Program-made: the position numbers and the translations under genes
Assembly (NCBI GenBank): GCA_029551925.1
Contig: JAKPEO010000030.1
Location: 19,063-83,062, forward strand
DNA: 64,000 nucleotides
DNA from: a bacterium
GTDB taxonomy: Bacteria; JAGOBX01
Reading direction: 5' to 3'
Shown: positions 1 through 9,710 of the stretch, piece by piece
Position numbering within the stretch: the stretch's first letter is position 1
Layout of the letters: each line of letters begins with the position of its first letter
Notes under the pieces: generated by a model
Database searches by the model: none
Seen by the model: only the letters and a program-made list of their open reading frames with translations
What the model was told of the DNA's origin: nothing

Positions 1-96
1 ATCTTTAAAATCATTAGAAATAAAGATTAAATTCAATTTATCTAATTGTTCAATTACAGTTTCTTTTAATGCTTCTATCTCTTTTTTTGTAGGCAT
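1..96 (-). CDS. Partial hypothetical protein (N-terminal 32 codons only)
   Basis: An open frame begins with ATG at 96 on the minus strand and runs off the window edge; it starts MPTKKEIEALKE and looks alpha-helical and charged. A GCGGAAAA purine stretch lies about 8 bases before the ATG, a reasonable ribosome-binding site. It follows the cheB stop by about 20 bases, so it is probably the next gene of the chemotaxis operon. Too little is visible to name a family. Confidence 0.5.
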   Translation of the reverse strand, partial: MPTKKEIEALKETVIEQLDKLNLIFISNDFKD

Positions 97-116
97 AATT
101 TTTTCCGCTATAATTT

Positions 117-1169
117 TTATTGATTTATTAATTCTACTATTTTATACGGTATTTTTTCTAATGGCGCAACAAATTCAGCAGCGCCGCGCTCTACCGCTTC
201 GCGCGGCATACCATACACCACGCAAGTTTCTTCATTTTGCGCTATTGTCCTTGCGCCTTTTTGCCGAAGTGCTAATAGTCCTTCTGCTCCGTCGTCGCCC
301 ATACCTGTAAGTATAACGGCAATAGCATTTTTTCCAGCGTAATTTGCAACTGAATGAAACATTACATTAACAGACGGTCTGTGTCTTGATACGCGCGGCC
401 CGCTTTTTACACGCGCCTTAAATTTTGCGCCGTCGCGCTCTAACAATAAATGATAATCGCCCGGCGCTATCAAAACCAAGCCATTATGCAATCTATCGCC
501 GTCCGCCGCTTCGCGCACTTCTAAATTTTCGCATAAGTTATTCAATCTATCAGCAAATGATTTTGTAAAGCCGGCTGGCATATGTTGCGTAATAATTATC
601 GGCGGCATATTCTTTGGTAATTTTTCTAATACTCGCGCTATAGCTTCTGTGCCGCCTGTTGACGCGCCTATCGCTATTATCTTATCAGTAGTATGTATTT
701 CAGATAATATCGTAGTGTTTATCGTATTTTTATTGATATTCTCTATTTTTGGTATTTTATAAATTCTCGCATTAGAGGCAGCTATAATTTTCTCGTGTAA
801 TTCGTCAATTAATAGCGGCAATTTATTAGATAAATCCATCTGCGGTTTCGCTAATATCTCTACTGCTCCTAATTCTAATGCCTTCAAACTTGTCTCGCAT
901 TTGCCGCTTACTAATGAACTCACTACCACTATCGGCAAAGGATAATTTTTCATTAATATATCAATAAATTCCAACCCGCTCATTTTCGGCATTTCTATAT
1001 CTAATGTGATAACATCCGGTTTGAATTTTACTATCATATCGCGCGCTTCATACGGATCACGCGCAGCGCCTAATATTTCTATATCATCATATTTCTTCAA
1101 ATTTGAAACTAATATATTTCTGACTACTGCAGAATCATCAACTACTATTACTTTTATTTTTCTTGACAT
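117..1169 (-). CDS. cheB: Chemotaxis protein-glutamate methylesterase/glutaminase CheB
   Basis: CheB removes methyl groups from, and deamidates, chemoreceptor glutamates/glutamines, resetting receptor sensitivity. At 350 aa it has the usual two-domain form. An N-terminal receiver has acidic pocket D11-D12, phospho-acceptor D57 and K108. The C-terminal esterase shows the GASTGG nucleophile loop (S170), H196 in ITQHMP and D292 in GMGDDG, which match the family catalytic triad. Its start overlaps the end of the upstream response-regulator gene by 16 bases, so the two are translationally coupled. It lies downstream of cheW and a chemoreceptor gene. Confidence 0.97.
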   Translation of the reverse strand: MSRKIKVIVVDDSAVVRNILVSNLKKYDDIEILGAARDPYEARDMIVKFKPDVITLDIEMPKMSGLEFIDILMKNYPLPIVVVSSLVSGKCETSLKALELGAVEILAKPQMDLSNKLPLLIDELHEKIIAASNARIYKIPKIENINKNTINTTILSEIHTTDKIIAIGASTGGTEAIARVLEKLPKNMPPIIITQHMPAGFTKSFADRLNNLCENLEVREAADGDRLHNGLVLIAPGDYHLLLERDGAKFKARVKSGPRVSRHRPSVNVMFHSVANYAGKNAIAVILTGMGDDGAEGLLALRQKGARTIAQNEETCVVYGMPREAVERGAAEFVAPLEKIPYKIVELINQ

Positions 1170-1555
1170 AATAATAATTGCTGAATTTTTTCAAAAATAA
1201 GAGTAACTTTTATCGGCTTTAATAAATATTCATCAATTCCTAATTTTTTACATTCTTCCATATAATCATCGGTCGAAGATAATACTATTGTTTTTATATC
1301 TTTCAAATTTTCATCTGCTTTTATAATGCGCAAAATATCTAATCCATTAATTTTTGGCATTATCATATCCAAAATAATTAAATCTGGCTTATTTTTACGC
1401 ATTATTTCAATAGCATCTATGCCTGATGTAGAAACTGATATTGAACATTTTTGCGGACAATTCTTTTCATTTAAACGCTCTAAACAATGTTTTATCAAAT
1501 TTATTACTAATTCTTCATCGTCAACAACCAAAATTTTCTTACATTCTTCACTCAT
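1154..1555 (-). CDS. Single-domain response regulator (CheY-like)
   Basis: A 133-aa stand-alone receiver: acidic pair D12-D13, phospho-acceptor D63 in LIILDMIMP, a switch Ser pair in VLSS, and the conserved Lys in LLKP. There is no output domain, so it should act by protein contact as CheY does. A strong GAGGTGA Shine-Dalgarno lies just upstream of the ATG. Its 3' end overlaps cheB, and it follows the chemoreceptor gene by 124 bases. CheY for this cluster is likely but unproven; a cysteine-containing insert after helix 1 makes it slightly longer than typical CheY. Confidence 0.9.
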   Translation of the reverse strand: MSEECKKILVVDDEELVINLIKHCLERLNEKNCPQKCSISVSTSGIDAIEIMRKNKPDLIILDMIMPKINGLDILRIIKADENLKDIKTIVLSSTDDYMEECKKLGIDEYLLKPIKVTLIFEKIQQLLLCQEK

Positions 1556-1643
1556 TTAGTTCACCTCAAAATATATTTTTATCGCAAGCGTTAAGACATC
1601 TGATGCATATTGTTATTTTAATCAAGTGACAATTAATTATTTC

Positions 1644-1674
1644 GCGGCTATTTAACCTGTTTTTATTTAGCCGC
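1644..1674 (-). terminator. Small hairpin after the chemoreceptor gene
   Basis: A 7-bp perfect inverted repeat (GCGGCTA/TAGCCGC) with a 17-base loop sits 6 bases past the chemoreceptor stop. It is not followed by a T-run on the minus strand, so it may be a processing or attenuation hairpin rather than a true terminator. Confidence 0.35.
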
Positions 1675-1679
1675 TAAAT

Positions 1680-3491
1680 TCACTTTATATCTGAAAAATC
1701 AGTTAAATCATCATCTGGCATTGGTATTACTTCATCTGCCTTTACTTCCGTTGTCTTGCTGCGCGTTGTTTTTAAATTTCTACTGTCACCGCCTTTTTTG
1801 GGCGCTATCGCTTTTGTCTGAATCTTACGAGCGTTCTGGATTTTCGCGGTATTTATTCGATGACCGCTTTGTCTATTTGAAAAACTATCTTTTGCGATTT
1901 CGCTCCCGGTTACTAATAAATTCAAGTCATTTACTATTTTCATAAAACTTTCTGATTGACTTGATAATTCTTCAGCAGCTGATGATGTCTCTTCCGCAGC
2001 CGCTGAATTATTTTGTATTCCTATATCTATCTGCTGTATTGCCTTTGATGTCTCTTCTATGCCATTTGACTGCTCTATTGACGCTTGCGTAATGCTTTCT
2101 ATTTGATTCTTTACTTCCTGGATTAATTTAGCAGCTTCTACTGAACTGCTGTTTATTTCTGCTATCATATCAGACGTCTTTAATGCGCTTGTTATTATCT
2201 GTTTCATCGCATCTGTGCCTTTCTGCGCTATCGTATTACCATTTTCAGCTTTACGAACGCTATCTTTTATTAAGTCCGCTATTTCTTTTGCGGCTGTCCG
2301 CGAAGTCTCAGCTAATTTCGATACTTGGTCTGCTACTACCGCAAAACCCTGACCGTGCTCGCCTGCGCGTGCCGCCTCTATCGCAGCATTAACAGCAAGC
2401 ATCTTTGTCTGCTGCGCTATCTCGTTTATCGTATCTATTATATCTGTTATTTTTTCACTGCCCTGCCGTATCTCTTCCATTGACTGCGCTATTTCATTTA
2501 TTACTTTATCGCCTGTCTCTACTAATACACGCGCTTCTTGCATTACCGCAGTTGCGTTCTTTGATTGTTCAGCATTATTCTGCACTATATCTACTACTTT
2601 TATTACGCTGTTCATAGCTAATTTGCTTGAATCTGCATTACTCTGCGATTGCGATGCTAATTCCTCCATTGTAGCTGATAACTCCTCTACTGACGCAGCT
2701 TGCTCCTGCGCATTTTCGCTTAATTGAATACTGCTCTGCGTTATCTGATGCGCCGCTGACGATACTTGATTCCCGCCTGCTGTTAAATCATTAACTATAT
2801 GCAATAATAATGTTGATATATTTCGACTTAAAATTATACCAAATAACAAAGCAATTATAAAACCTGCAATAACTGAAATTAAAGTAATATATTCTGTTCT
2901 ATGCGCTAATTCTATTCCCTTATCTGTTGCTTCATCTGCAAGTTGGGAATTTATATCTATAATTTTACCTAATAAATCTTTACATTTTAAATATAAATCT
3001 CTTGACTCGCCAAAACCGATTTGCGCCATTTTATCATATAATTCTTTTGATTTGGTTTTTGTATGATATTCTGTCGCTATTTTCATAAATTCACTATTTA
3101 CAACTCTTAATCTATTAAAATCACTAACAAATTCTTCCCATAATTTTTTTTCTTCTGGTGTCTGCGGCAACTGTTCATAAATCTTCCACGCTTTACCATA
3201 TCGCTCGCGCTGTTCTAAAATACTATTTATTTGCCTATTTGCTCTATCTACATCTACATTTTGTATTAATAATGTCCTTATTGCTATTTGAACATTTGAA
3301 AAGGCATCGCTAATAATCAATAAATTTTTCACTGATGGTGCGCGAACTTCGCCTATTTCTTTTATATCATCAGAAAGTTTTACTGATCCATAATAACCGA
3401 TAATTCCTACAATTAAAGTAATAATCGCTACAATAACAAACTTATAAAAAAATTTTTTTAATAAATATTCTTTTGATTTTAGATTTTTTAT
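1680..3491 (-). CDS. Methyl-accepting chemotaxis protein, HAMP-less, apparent ATA start
   Basis: Transmembrane chemoreceptor. The first canonical start is GTG at 3332, but the same frame stays open upstream and encodes a textbook receptor N-terminus: a [15 protein letters not shown] basic segment and a hydrophobic span (about residues 14-36 if ATA at 3491 is residue 1). No ATG, GTG or TTG occurs between the in-frame stop at 3524 and 3332. The periplasmic four-helix-like domain is followed by TM2 (about 201-221) and then directly by the signalling coiled coil; I see no HAMP domain. The hairpin tip [22 protein letters not shown] is conserved. A basic, Pro-rich tail ends the protein. ATA would overlap the cheW stop as ATAA. 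Confidence 0.85.
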   Translation of the reverse strand: MKNLKSKEYLLKKFFYKFVIVAIITLIVGIIGYYGSVKLSDDIKEIGEVRAPSVKNLLIISDAFSNVQIAIRTLLIQNVDVDRANRQINSILEQRERYGKAWKIYEQLPQTPEEKKLWEEFVSDFNRLRVVNSEFMKIATEYHTKTKSKELYDKMAQIGFGESRDLYLKCKDLLGKIIDINSQLADEATDKGIELAHRTEYITLISVIAGFIIALLFGIILSRNISTLLLHIVNDLTAGGNQVSSAAHQITQSSIQLSENAQEQAASVEELSATMEELASQSQSNADSSKLAMNSVIKVVDIVQNNAEQSKNATAVMQEARVLVETGDKVINEIAQSMEEIRQGSEKITDIIDTINEIAQQTKMLAVNAAIEAARAGEHGQGFAVVADQVSKLAETSRTAAKEIADLIKDSVRKAENGNTIAQKGTDAMKQIITSALKTSDMIAEINSSSVEAAKLIQEVKNQIESITQASIEQSNGIEETSKAIQQIDIGIQNNSAAAEETSSAAEELSSQSESFMKIVNDLNLLVTGSEIAKDSFSNRQSGHRINTAKIQNARKIQTKAIAPKKGGDSRNLKTTRSKTTEVKADEVIPMPDDDLTDFSDIK

Positions 3492-3973
3492 ACAGTTGTC
3501 TTTAAAACTGATAATTCTTTGTTATCTAATATTCTTTCAACTTTCAAGACTACTATCACTCTATCATCTAATTTCACCATACCGGCTACAAACTGCGCAT
3601 CAATATTATTACCTAATCGTGGAGAAGATTCGTAATGCTCTTTATCTATTGTTATTACTCCTGCTAATTTATCTACTATTATTCCCGTCAATATCCCGGC
3701 CAAATCTACTACTATTATACAGGTCTCATTTGTGTATTCTATTGCCGGCATACCAAATTTCAAACGTAAATCTATTACAGGCACTATCTTTCCGCGTAGA
3801 TTAATTACGCCTTTTAAAAATTCTGGCGTACGCGGCACAGGGTCAATATTTAATAATCCCACCACTTCACGCGCTTCTAATATCTGTATCCCATACTCTA
3901 ATTTATCCAAATAAAATGTCAAAAGCTTACCGCCTGACTTCGTAAATAACGTTTCTGTATCAATATTTGTCAT
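3488..3973 (-). CDS. cheW: Chemotaxis coupling protein CheW
   Basis: CheW bridges chemoreceptors to the CheA kinase. The 161-aa protein has one CheW/SH3-like domain. Family features are visible in [35 protein letters not shown] and the [10 protein letters not shown] segment. A strong GGAGGTGA Shine-Dalgarno precedes the ATG. It is the first gene of the minus-strand chemotaxis cluster and its last codons overlap the putative start of the chemoreceptor. No cheA lies in the window. Confidence 0.95.
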   Translation of the reverse strand: MTNIDTETLFTKSGGKLLTFYLDKLEYGIQILEAREVVGLLNIDPVPRTPEFLKGVINLRGKIVPVIDLRLKFGMPAIEYTNETCIIVVDLAGILTGIIVDKLAGVITIDKEHYESSPRLGNNIDAQFVAGMVKLDDRVIVVLKVERILDNKELSVLKTTV

Positions 3974-4252
3974 TTTATTATTTCACCTCCATTAATAAAT
4001 AATAAATCCTTATTTAAAAACAAAAAAATGAAAATATATTATTTTTTTGAGTAAGATAAAAGATATTTGCATTTTTTTTTGTTATATTTGCTAATTAAAT
4101 GCCGGTCTCAAAATTTTTCCAGTAATTTTATGAAATAGCATATTTTTATTTTCTAATTAAAAATTTAATTTAATATTTTTTACCTATAAATAATAATATT
4201 CATCTATATAAAAAATGTCAAGTTTTTTAAATATAAAATTATTCTATTTTTT

Positions 4253-5641
4253 TTAATTATTGTATTCCACTGAATATTTCAAAAGTTCTCTACTTTCTGG
4301 TTTTATTTTTAAAATAAATTTTATTTGAGATGCTGATAATTTTTCAAATTTAAAATTATTATCAAATATACGCCAGTTAGCATAGCTAGCCAGATTTTCG
4401 ATTACTTCAATTTCCACTTCTTCTTTCTTGCTATTTAGTAATGAAATCTCATAGGTTTCTTCCCATCTTCTATCGCTATAGCGTCTGCTATTTTTCAATA
4501 TTCTATCAGCTTTCAAATCAAATGCTTTACCTAATTTTATTGTTATAGTATCATTTTCAGGCGTGTGGTCGATTCTATCTTCGCCGATAAATTCTATTGA
4601 ATTATCTTTTGCATCAATTTTATTTACTCGTATTTTACCTGCGGGCATAGCCATACCTACATTATTTTTTTTGGAATTTTCAAATACAAGATTAACAGAA
4701 ACTTTTTTTGCATCGATACTTGCATTATAAACATATTTTTTTACAGCAGGTATATCGTTTGCTTCAAATAATGATACTTGCTTTTCAGAATTAGCGGTAA
4801 TATCAATTGTGGTATTTAACGTATATAAATAAAACTCAAAAAAACTCTGACTATCAAATTCAGGAACGGAATAATCCGCAGTTTCTGCCATCATCATATT
4901 CATCTTTTTACGATATATTTGTTTTGACGAAGCAGCGCGGTTAATATCGCCAGCCATTAATTTTAATTTGGCATCTTTAAATAATCTGCTCGTCGGATTA
5001 TTAATATTCACCCAACATTTCAAATCTAATTTTTTATCGTCGTCTTTTAATAATGTAACATATTCGGCATGCCACGAAATATCTCGAGTTTCATATAAAG
5101 CAATACATTCTTGATTGCCGTCAATTGTAGAATGTATCTTCCATTTCAGCGACGGTTTAGTTATCAAGCCATCAGGCAATTCAGGATAGTTTATATAAAC
5201 AATTTTTTCAGGCATAATCGAAACAATTTCATTTTCTGTTTTTAATATATAATTGCCAACCGCGCTTAATAATACGCCGTTAAAATATTTGTCTTTTAAT
5301 TGTATCCCTATATTTTTATCTATGTATTTATTTAAAAGTTTATAATTATCTACTAAATCAAAAATATAATTTTGCTCTGCGACAGTTATAGCATTCGGAT
5401 TTTTTTCAGAATATAATTTTACAGAGGCTGGCACTATCGTTGACGGCACATCTTTCATTATATATTCATTCAAGCCCTTATTAAGATTTATATTTAATTT
5501 TTCTTTGACAATCGCATAACCCTGATTATAAATAGTAACAGATAATTTAGTATTTTCATTTTGCAAAGCCACCGCACAATTAGCAAACGCTAAAACAAAT
5601 AAACATAAAAACAATCTAAAAATACTTTTTCTTACTGACAT
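4253..5641 (-). CDS. DUF4139-type secreted/periplasmic protein
   Basis: Member of the DUF4139 (mucoidy-inhibitor-like) family; the biochemical role is unknown. The N-terminus has a signal peptide (basic MSVRK, then LFLCLFVLAF and an AVA-like cleavage region). The second half carries family features such as RDISWHAEYVTLL and VNINNPTSRLFKDAKLKLMAGDI. I prefer ATG 5641 because GAGG lies 6 bases before it; an ATG at 5653 has the Shine-Dalgarno directly abutting it. It is the last gene of a short minus-strand run after the PPC protein and squalene/phytoene synthase. Confidence 0.8.
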   Translation of the reverse strand: MSVRKSIFRLFLCLFVLAFANCAVALQNENTKLSVTIYNQGYAIVKEKLNINLNKGLNEYIMKDVPSTIVPASVKLYSEKNPNAITVAEQNYIFDLVDNYKLLNKYIDKNIGIQLKDKYFNGVLLSAVGNYILKTENEIVSIMPEKIVYINYPELPDGLITKPSLKWKIHSTIDGNQECIALYETRDISWHAEYVTLLKDDDKKLDLKCWVNINNPTSRLFKDAKLKLMAGDINRAASSKQIYRKKMNMMMAETADYSVPEFDSQSFFEFYLYTLNTTIDITANSEKQVSLFEANDIPAVKKYVYNASIDAKKVSVNLVFENSKKNNVGMAMPAGKIRVNKIDAKDNSIEFIGEDRIDHTPENDTITIKLGKAFDLKADRILKNSRRYSDRRWEETYEISLLNSKKEEVEIEVIENLASYANWRIFDNNFKFEKLSASQIKFILKIKPESRELLKYSVEYNN

Positions 5642-5674
5642 AAAATACCTCATCTCCTTTAATTAAAAAAAATT

Positions 5675-6118
5675 TTACATAGTTAATAATTTAAAACCTG
5701 TATCTTTATCAAATTTCCGCAGCGCAGAACAATCTGATAATTCAAATATCACTACTTCGCCAATATGCCAGGTCTTCACTCCTAATCTCACGCAGCCGGT
5801 AATAGTTTCATTTTTTCTACCTGCGCTAATATGAAGATGCAGAATTGGTTTATTTTTTTCATCTCTAAAAATCGTGCCGACCCCAACCATTTCATAGACA
5901 TTATTCAATATATATTCCATCGGCTGAATTTTTGAAGCGCGGCCTTCTAATGGTCCTACTACTAATTTACTGCTTTCATCAGCGCCGCCTAATATAAAAA
6001 CAGCTGCGGATTTTATATCTTTATCTTCAGCAAATTTTTCTAATGTCTCGTGTATAATATCTCCGTCTTCTAATCTAATAACAAACACTCTTCCGATTTT
6101 TGTTTCGCAATATTTCAT
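5675..6118 (-). CDS. PPC/DUF296-domain protein
   Basis: A 147-aa single-domain protein of the PPC (plants and prokaryotes conserved, DUF296) family. Diagnostic stretches are AAVFILGGADE, the metal-site-like HLHISAGRKN and ITGCVRLG. Bacterial members are trimeric and annotated as DNA-binding-like, but no specific function is established. It starts 22 bases after the squalene/phytoene synthase stop, suggesting co-transcription. Confidence 0.85.
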   Translation of the reverse strand: MKYCETKIGRVFVIRLEDGDIIHETLEKFAEDKDIKSAAVFILGGADESSKLVVGPLEGRASKIQPMEYILNNVYEMVGVGTIFRDEKNKPILHLHISAGRKNETITGCVRLGVKTWHIGEVVIFELSDCSALRKFDKDTGFKLLTM

Positions 6119-6139
6119 ATTTTTTTAATACCGCCTTTT

Positions 6140-7012
6140 TTAATGCGTTTTTATATAAATTTTTAATGCTATCAATAATTTTTTGATAGTATTCAACGAT
6201 ATTCTTTTTATTAATATTTTATCATAATTTCCGCGGATTTTCAGCAATAATTCCAAATAAATTTCTTTAATTATTTCAAGAGTAAACAAATATTTTTTTT
6301 GCTCGAAATTTATATATTTTTCCGTGTCGTCATAATATTTCTGCGCGGTCGCTGCTATAAATTCAAATAATCCCTTCAATTTCTCAAAATCATTTTTTTC
6401 GAGCGCTTCGCAAAATTCCACATCTGTAATATTAAATTTATTAAGCCATTCTAATGGTATATATCGCCGATTTTTTTGATGATCATCGCTAACATCGCGT
6501 AAAATATTAGTCAATTGCAAGGCAATACCTAAATATTCGCCGTATAAAAATAATTCTTTTGTCCGATGTTTTTCTGGAACAAATAATTCAATACAAACAA
6601 ACGCCACGCTACTTGCAACTTTATAACAATAATCATATAATTCCTGAAATGCAGAATAATGCGTCTTTTCTAAATCTGATCGCACGCCTATTACTATATC
6701 ATACAAAAATTTCCGCGATAATTTATATTTGTTTATAACATATTGCAGCGCTGTGAACATTTTATCATTTATAATAATTTCAGTCTGAAAACATTTATCA
6801 AACAACTCGTCGAATTCTTTAAACTGCCGCTTTTTTTCAGATAACTCTATATTTTCAGCGTCCGCAATATCATCGGCGATTCTGCAAAATGCGTAAATTG
6901 TATAAATTGCGTTTTTTAATTCTTTCGGTAAAAATAAAAACGAAAAATAAAAATTTTTCGCTTCTTGATATGTTAAGTTTCTACAATATTCAAATGATTC
7001 TTCTAATTTCAT
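6140..7012 (-). CDS. Squalene/phytoene synthase family protein
   Basis: Head-to-head prenyl synthase family enzyme of 290 aa. The first Asp-rich motif is FCRIADDIADAE (D47, D48, D51), and the second is in LTNILRDVSDD, followed by RRYIPLEWL. These bind the Mg-diphosphate of two prenyl diphosphates. Whether it makes squalene, phytoene or a C30 carotenoid precursor cannot be decided, and no desaturase or hopanoid cyclase is nearby. The start overlaps the upstream GT2 stop by 4 bases (ATGA), so it belongs to the same operon. Confidence 0.88.
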   Translation of the reverse strand: MKLEESFEYCRNLTYQEAKNFYFSFLFLPKELKNAIYTIYAFCRIADDIADAENIELSEKKRQFKEFDELFDKCFQTEIIINDKMFTALQYVINKYKLSRKFLYDIVIGVRSDLEKTHYSAFQELYDYCYKVASSVAFVCIELFVPEKHRTKELFLYGEYLGIALQLTNILRDVSDDHQKNRRYIPLEWLNKFNITDVEFCEALEKNDFEKLKGLFEFIAATAQKYYDDTEKYINFEQKKYLFTLEIIKEIYLELLLKIRGNYDKILIKRISLNTIKKLLIALKIYIKTH

Positions 7013-7965
7013 TTGATGTTCGTCTCGCGGATATTATAAATTTTTTTGTTAGTCGCTTCAAAATAAGTTCGCACTAATATTTCAGACAGCAAGCCCAGCA
7101 CAATAAATTGAATGCCTATAATAATCATCATAACAGAAAAAAGCACTAATCCTTTATGATTATTATAATCAGCATTAAAAAATAACCAGCATATTGTAAA
7201 AATAAAATTTATTATAAAACCAATAGAAAAGAAAGAGAGCCCGATACCGCCGAAAATATGCAGCGGTCTTGTTGAATAACTTAATAAAAATTTAATAGTA
7301 AGCAAATCGCAAATAACTCTGAATGTGCGGCTGATGCCGTAATTAGATTTTCCGGATTTGCGCGGCGGATTGCTTATCGGCACTTCGCAAATTGAAATTC
7401 CTTGTATCGCTGCTAATGCCGGGATAAATCTGTGCTGCTCGCCGTATAGATGCACATTTTTTATTACTTCTTTTTTGTATGCTTTTAAAGTTGTGCCGAA
7501 ATCGTGAATAGCCACGCCGGATAACTTGAACATCAGCCAATTCGCTATACGCGACGGAATTTTTCTAAACAAAATATTATCCTGCCTTTTTTTGCGCCAG
7601 CCGCTCGCTATATCATAACCCTCAGCCATTTTATCAAGAAGCGGCGGCACATCTTCCGGCAAATGCTGTAAATCGCCGTCCATACTTACGATAATTTCGC
7701 CTTGCGCTAAATCAAATCCCGCAGCTAATGCCGCAGTCTGTCCAAAATTTTTTCGTAAACTCGCATATTTCACGCGAGCGTTATTTTCTGCGATTTGCTT
7801 GATTATCGCCAAACTATTATCGCGGCTGCAATCGTCTATAAAAATAATTTCGTAATTATCAGTCCGTTGTTTTATCATTGCTTTCAATCGCTGATATAAT
7901 TCAAGTATAACTTTTGATTCGTTAAATATAGGAATAACAATTGAAATTTCTATTTTTTCTGACAT
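7009..7965 (-). CDS. Family 2 glycosyltransferase, polyprenyl-phosphate sugar transferase type
   Basis: A 318-aa GT2 of the DPM1/ArnC/GtrB type that transfers a sugar from a nucleotide donor to a polyprenyl phosphate. Visible motifs are VIPIFNES, the nucleotide-binding DDCSRDNS and the metal-binding MDGDLQHLPED. Two C-terminal membrane helices follow (about residues 236-262 and 270-295). The product could feed the membrane-bound GT-C-like proteins next to it. It overlaps the upstream gene by 16 bases and the downstream synthase by 4 bases. Confidence 0.9.
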   Translation of the reverse strand: MSEKIEISIVIPIFNESKVILELYQRLKAMIKQRTDNYEIIFIDDCSRDNSLAIIKQIAENNARVKYASLRKNFGQTAALAAGFDLAQGEIIVSMDGDLQHLPEDVPPLLDKMAEGYDIASGWRKKRQDNILFRKIPSRIANWLMFKLSGVAIHDFGTTLKAYKKEVIKNVHLYGEQHRFIPALAAIQGISICEVPISNPPRKSGKSNYGISRTFRVICDLLTIKFLLSYSTRPLHIFGGIGLSFFSIGFIINFIFTICWLFFNADYNNHKGLVLFSVMMIIIGIQFIVLGLLSEILVRTYFEATNKKIYNIRETNIK

Positions 7966-9710
7966 TTTCTTATGCCCTCTATATTAATTATTAGATAAAT
8001 TATTAGCAAAATAAAAAAATAAATAACTACTAATTTATAAGAATTAGAATTTATTCTATGCGGCACAAATGTCGCAAAATATCGATTAATATCAATTTTA
8101 AAAAACCAATATATCTTTTCAAATATCTGATTATTTCCGTTATTGCGTTCATTATACATCAATATCGGAACACTGTATAACATAATACTCATAAAAATTG
8201 AATAAATCAATAGAATAAAAACTAATAATTTAGAAATTGTCGAACGATAGAAAAATTTAAAAAATTCAGAGCCGCCTAAAATAATTAGCGGTATAATCGG
8301 CGCGGCTAGACGCATCGGTGGCGAGAATCCGCCAAACCAATTGCCTGAATAAAATGACAGCGGCGCTAAATAAAAAATCAAAATAATCAGCGACGCATAA
8401 TTTTTTTTGAATTTTAATATTATGTCGTATATACAAAATATTAGCAGCGGCATATACGCCAAAATACCATAATGACTATCAAATAAAATACCTAATAATG
8501 TAATATAAAATTTTTCACTTACATAGCGCATCTCATAATTCAATGTATTAGCTGAAAAACTAAAAGATTCATACATCAGATAATTAACAAGTAAAAACAA
8601 AAAAACAGAAATAGCAAATAAAAAATAAATACATAAATTTTTATAACTCAACATTTTTTTTAATTGATATTTGAATAAATAAATCACAATATAAGCAGCG
8701 CCAAAAAAAATATAACGCAAATTAAACCAGTGCATTAGCGGAGCTGTTAATAATACAAAATAATAAATTTTTCGCTCGTCGTTTTTTAATAACAGCCATA
8801 TAAAATAAATATTGAAAAATGCAGCGATTATCTCCGGATAAATCTGATAATTATAAATAATAAAAAACGCTAAACACGCAGAAAATATACTATAACTAAA
8901 AGCGTATAATTGATTGGCTTCAAGATAAAAAATAATCTTGTAAATATACAAAAAAATCAAACCGGAAATAATTGTAAAAAATACTATCAAGCCGAATCTG
9001 CCCAATAAAATATATGACGGTAAAATCAATAAATGAAAAGGTATAAGATTGGAGTGCAGCGAATAAATCTTTTCAGTATAAAAATTCAGCGGCGGCGGTA
9101 ATTCCGAGCCGCCTGTTATTACCTGTATATTTTTTATATCATCAACTAAATTCAAATTACCGTCTACCGCTAAACTATATATATTAATAACATATTCTTT
9201 TTCATCGCCTACGCTGCCAAACCAATATTTATATAACCCGGCAGGCACAAATAAATAGACAAAAATACAAAATATTAAAATCTGAAAATTTTTATTTAAA
9301 ATATTGCGTTTTTTTAATAATAAAAATATTTGTTTGACAAAAAATAATAATTTAAAAAATAAAATTGAAATAATAATCAAACCTATTAAATATTTTATTT
9401 CTTTCAGCGGATCGTTGATTGTGCGATTCAAAAATTTCAATCTACCGTAAACAAACTTATAAGATAAAAACAATAATATCGGCGAATAGACAATTGCGGA
9501 AATTTTATTAAATGACACATTTATTTTTTTTAATAATATCTGAAATATCAAAAAATCAATAGATAAAATCAATAAAATAAAAAAATATAATTTTATTGAA
9601 AAATCCGAAACTATAAAATTCGGCAGCGTATTATTTTTTAGTATATATTGAGATATTACCGCAGCATAATAAAAAAAAACAGAAAAAAATATAAAAAATA
9701 AATAGTTCAT
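7950..9710 (-). CDS. Polytopic membrane protein, GT-C glycosyltransferase-like
   Basis: A 586-aa protein with about a dozen hydrophobic spans. The first large extracytoplasmic loop contains an acidic GDEKEY motif, as expected for GT-C enzymes that use lipid-linked sugars. No named subfamily is recognised. It lies in a run of overlapping genes (16-base overlap with the GT2, 4-base overlap with the upstream gene), so its partners are likely GT2 and the 203-aa anchored protein. Codon use is extremely AT-rich, like its neighbours. Confidence 0.65.
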   Translation of the reverse strand: MNYLFFIFFSVFFYYAAVISQYILKNNTLPNFIVSDFSIKLYFFILLILSIDFLIFQILLKKINVSFNKISAIVYSPILLFLSYKFVYGRLKFLNRTINDPLKEIKYLIGLIIISILFFKLLFFVKQIFLLLKKRNILNKNFQILIFCIFVYLFVPAGLYKYWFGSVGDEKEYVINIYSLAVDGNLNLVDDIKNIQVITGGSELPPPLNFYTEKIYSLHSNLIPFHLLILPSYILLGRFGLIVFFTIISGLIFLYIYKIIFYLEANQLYAFSYSIFSACLAFFIIYNYQIYPEIIAAFFNIYFIWLLLKNDERKIYYFVLLTAPLMHWFNLRYIFFGAAYIVIYLFKYQLKKMLSYKNLCIYFLFAISVFLFLLVNYLMYESFSFSANTLNYEMRYVSEKFYITLLGILFDSHYGILAYMPLLIFCIYDIILKFKKNYASLIILIFYLAPLSFYSGNWFGGFSPPMRLAAPIIPLIILGGSEFFKFFYRSTISKLLVFILLIYSIFMSIMLYSVPILMYNERNNGNNQIFEKIYWFFKIDINRYFATFVPHRINSNSYKLVVIYFFILLIIYLIINIEGIRKCQKK

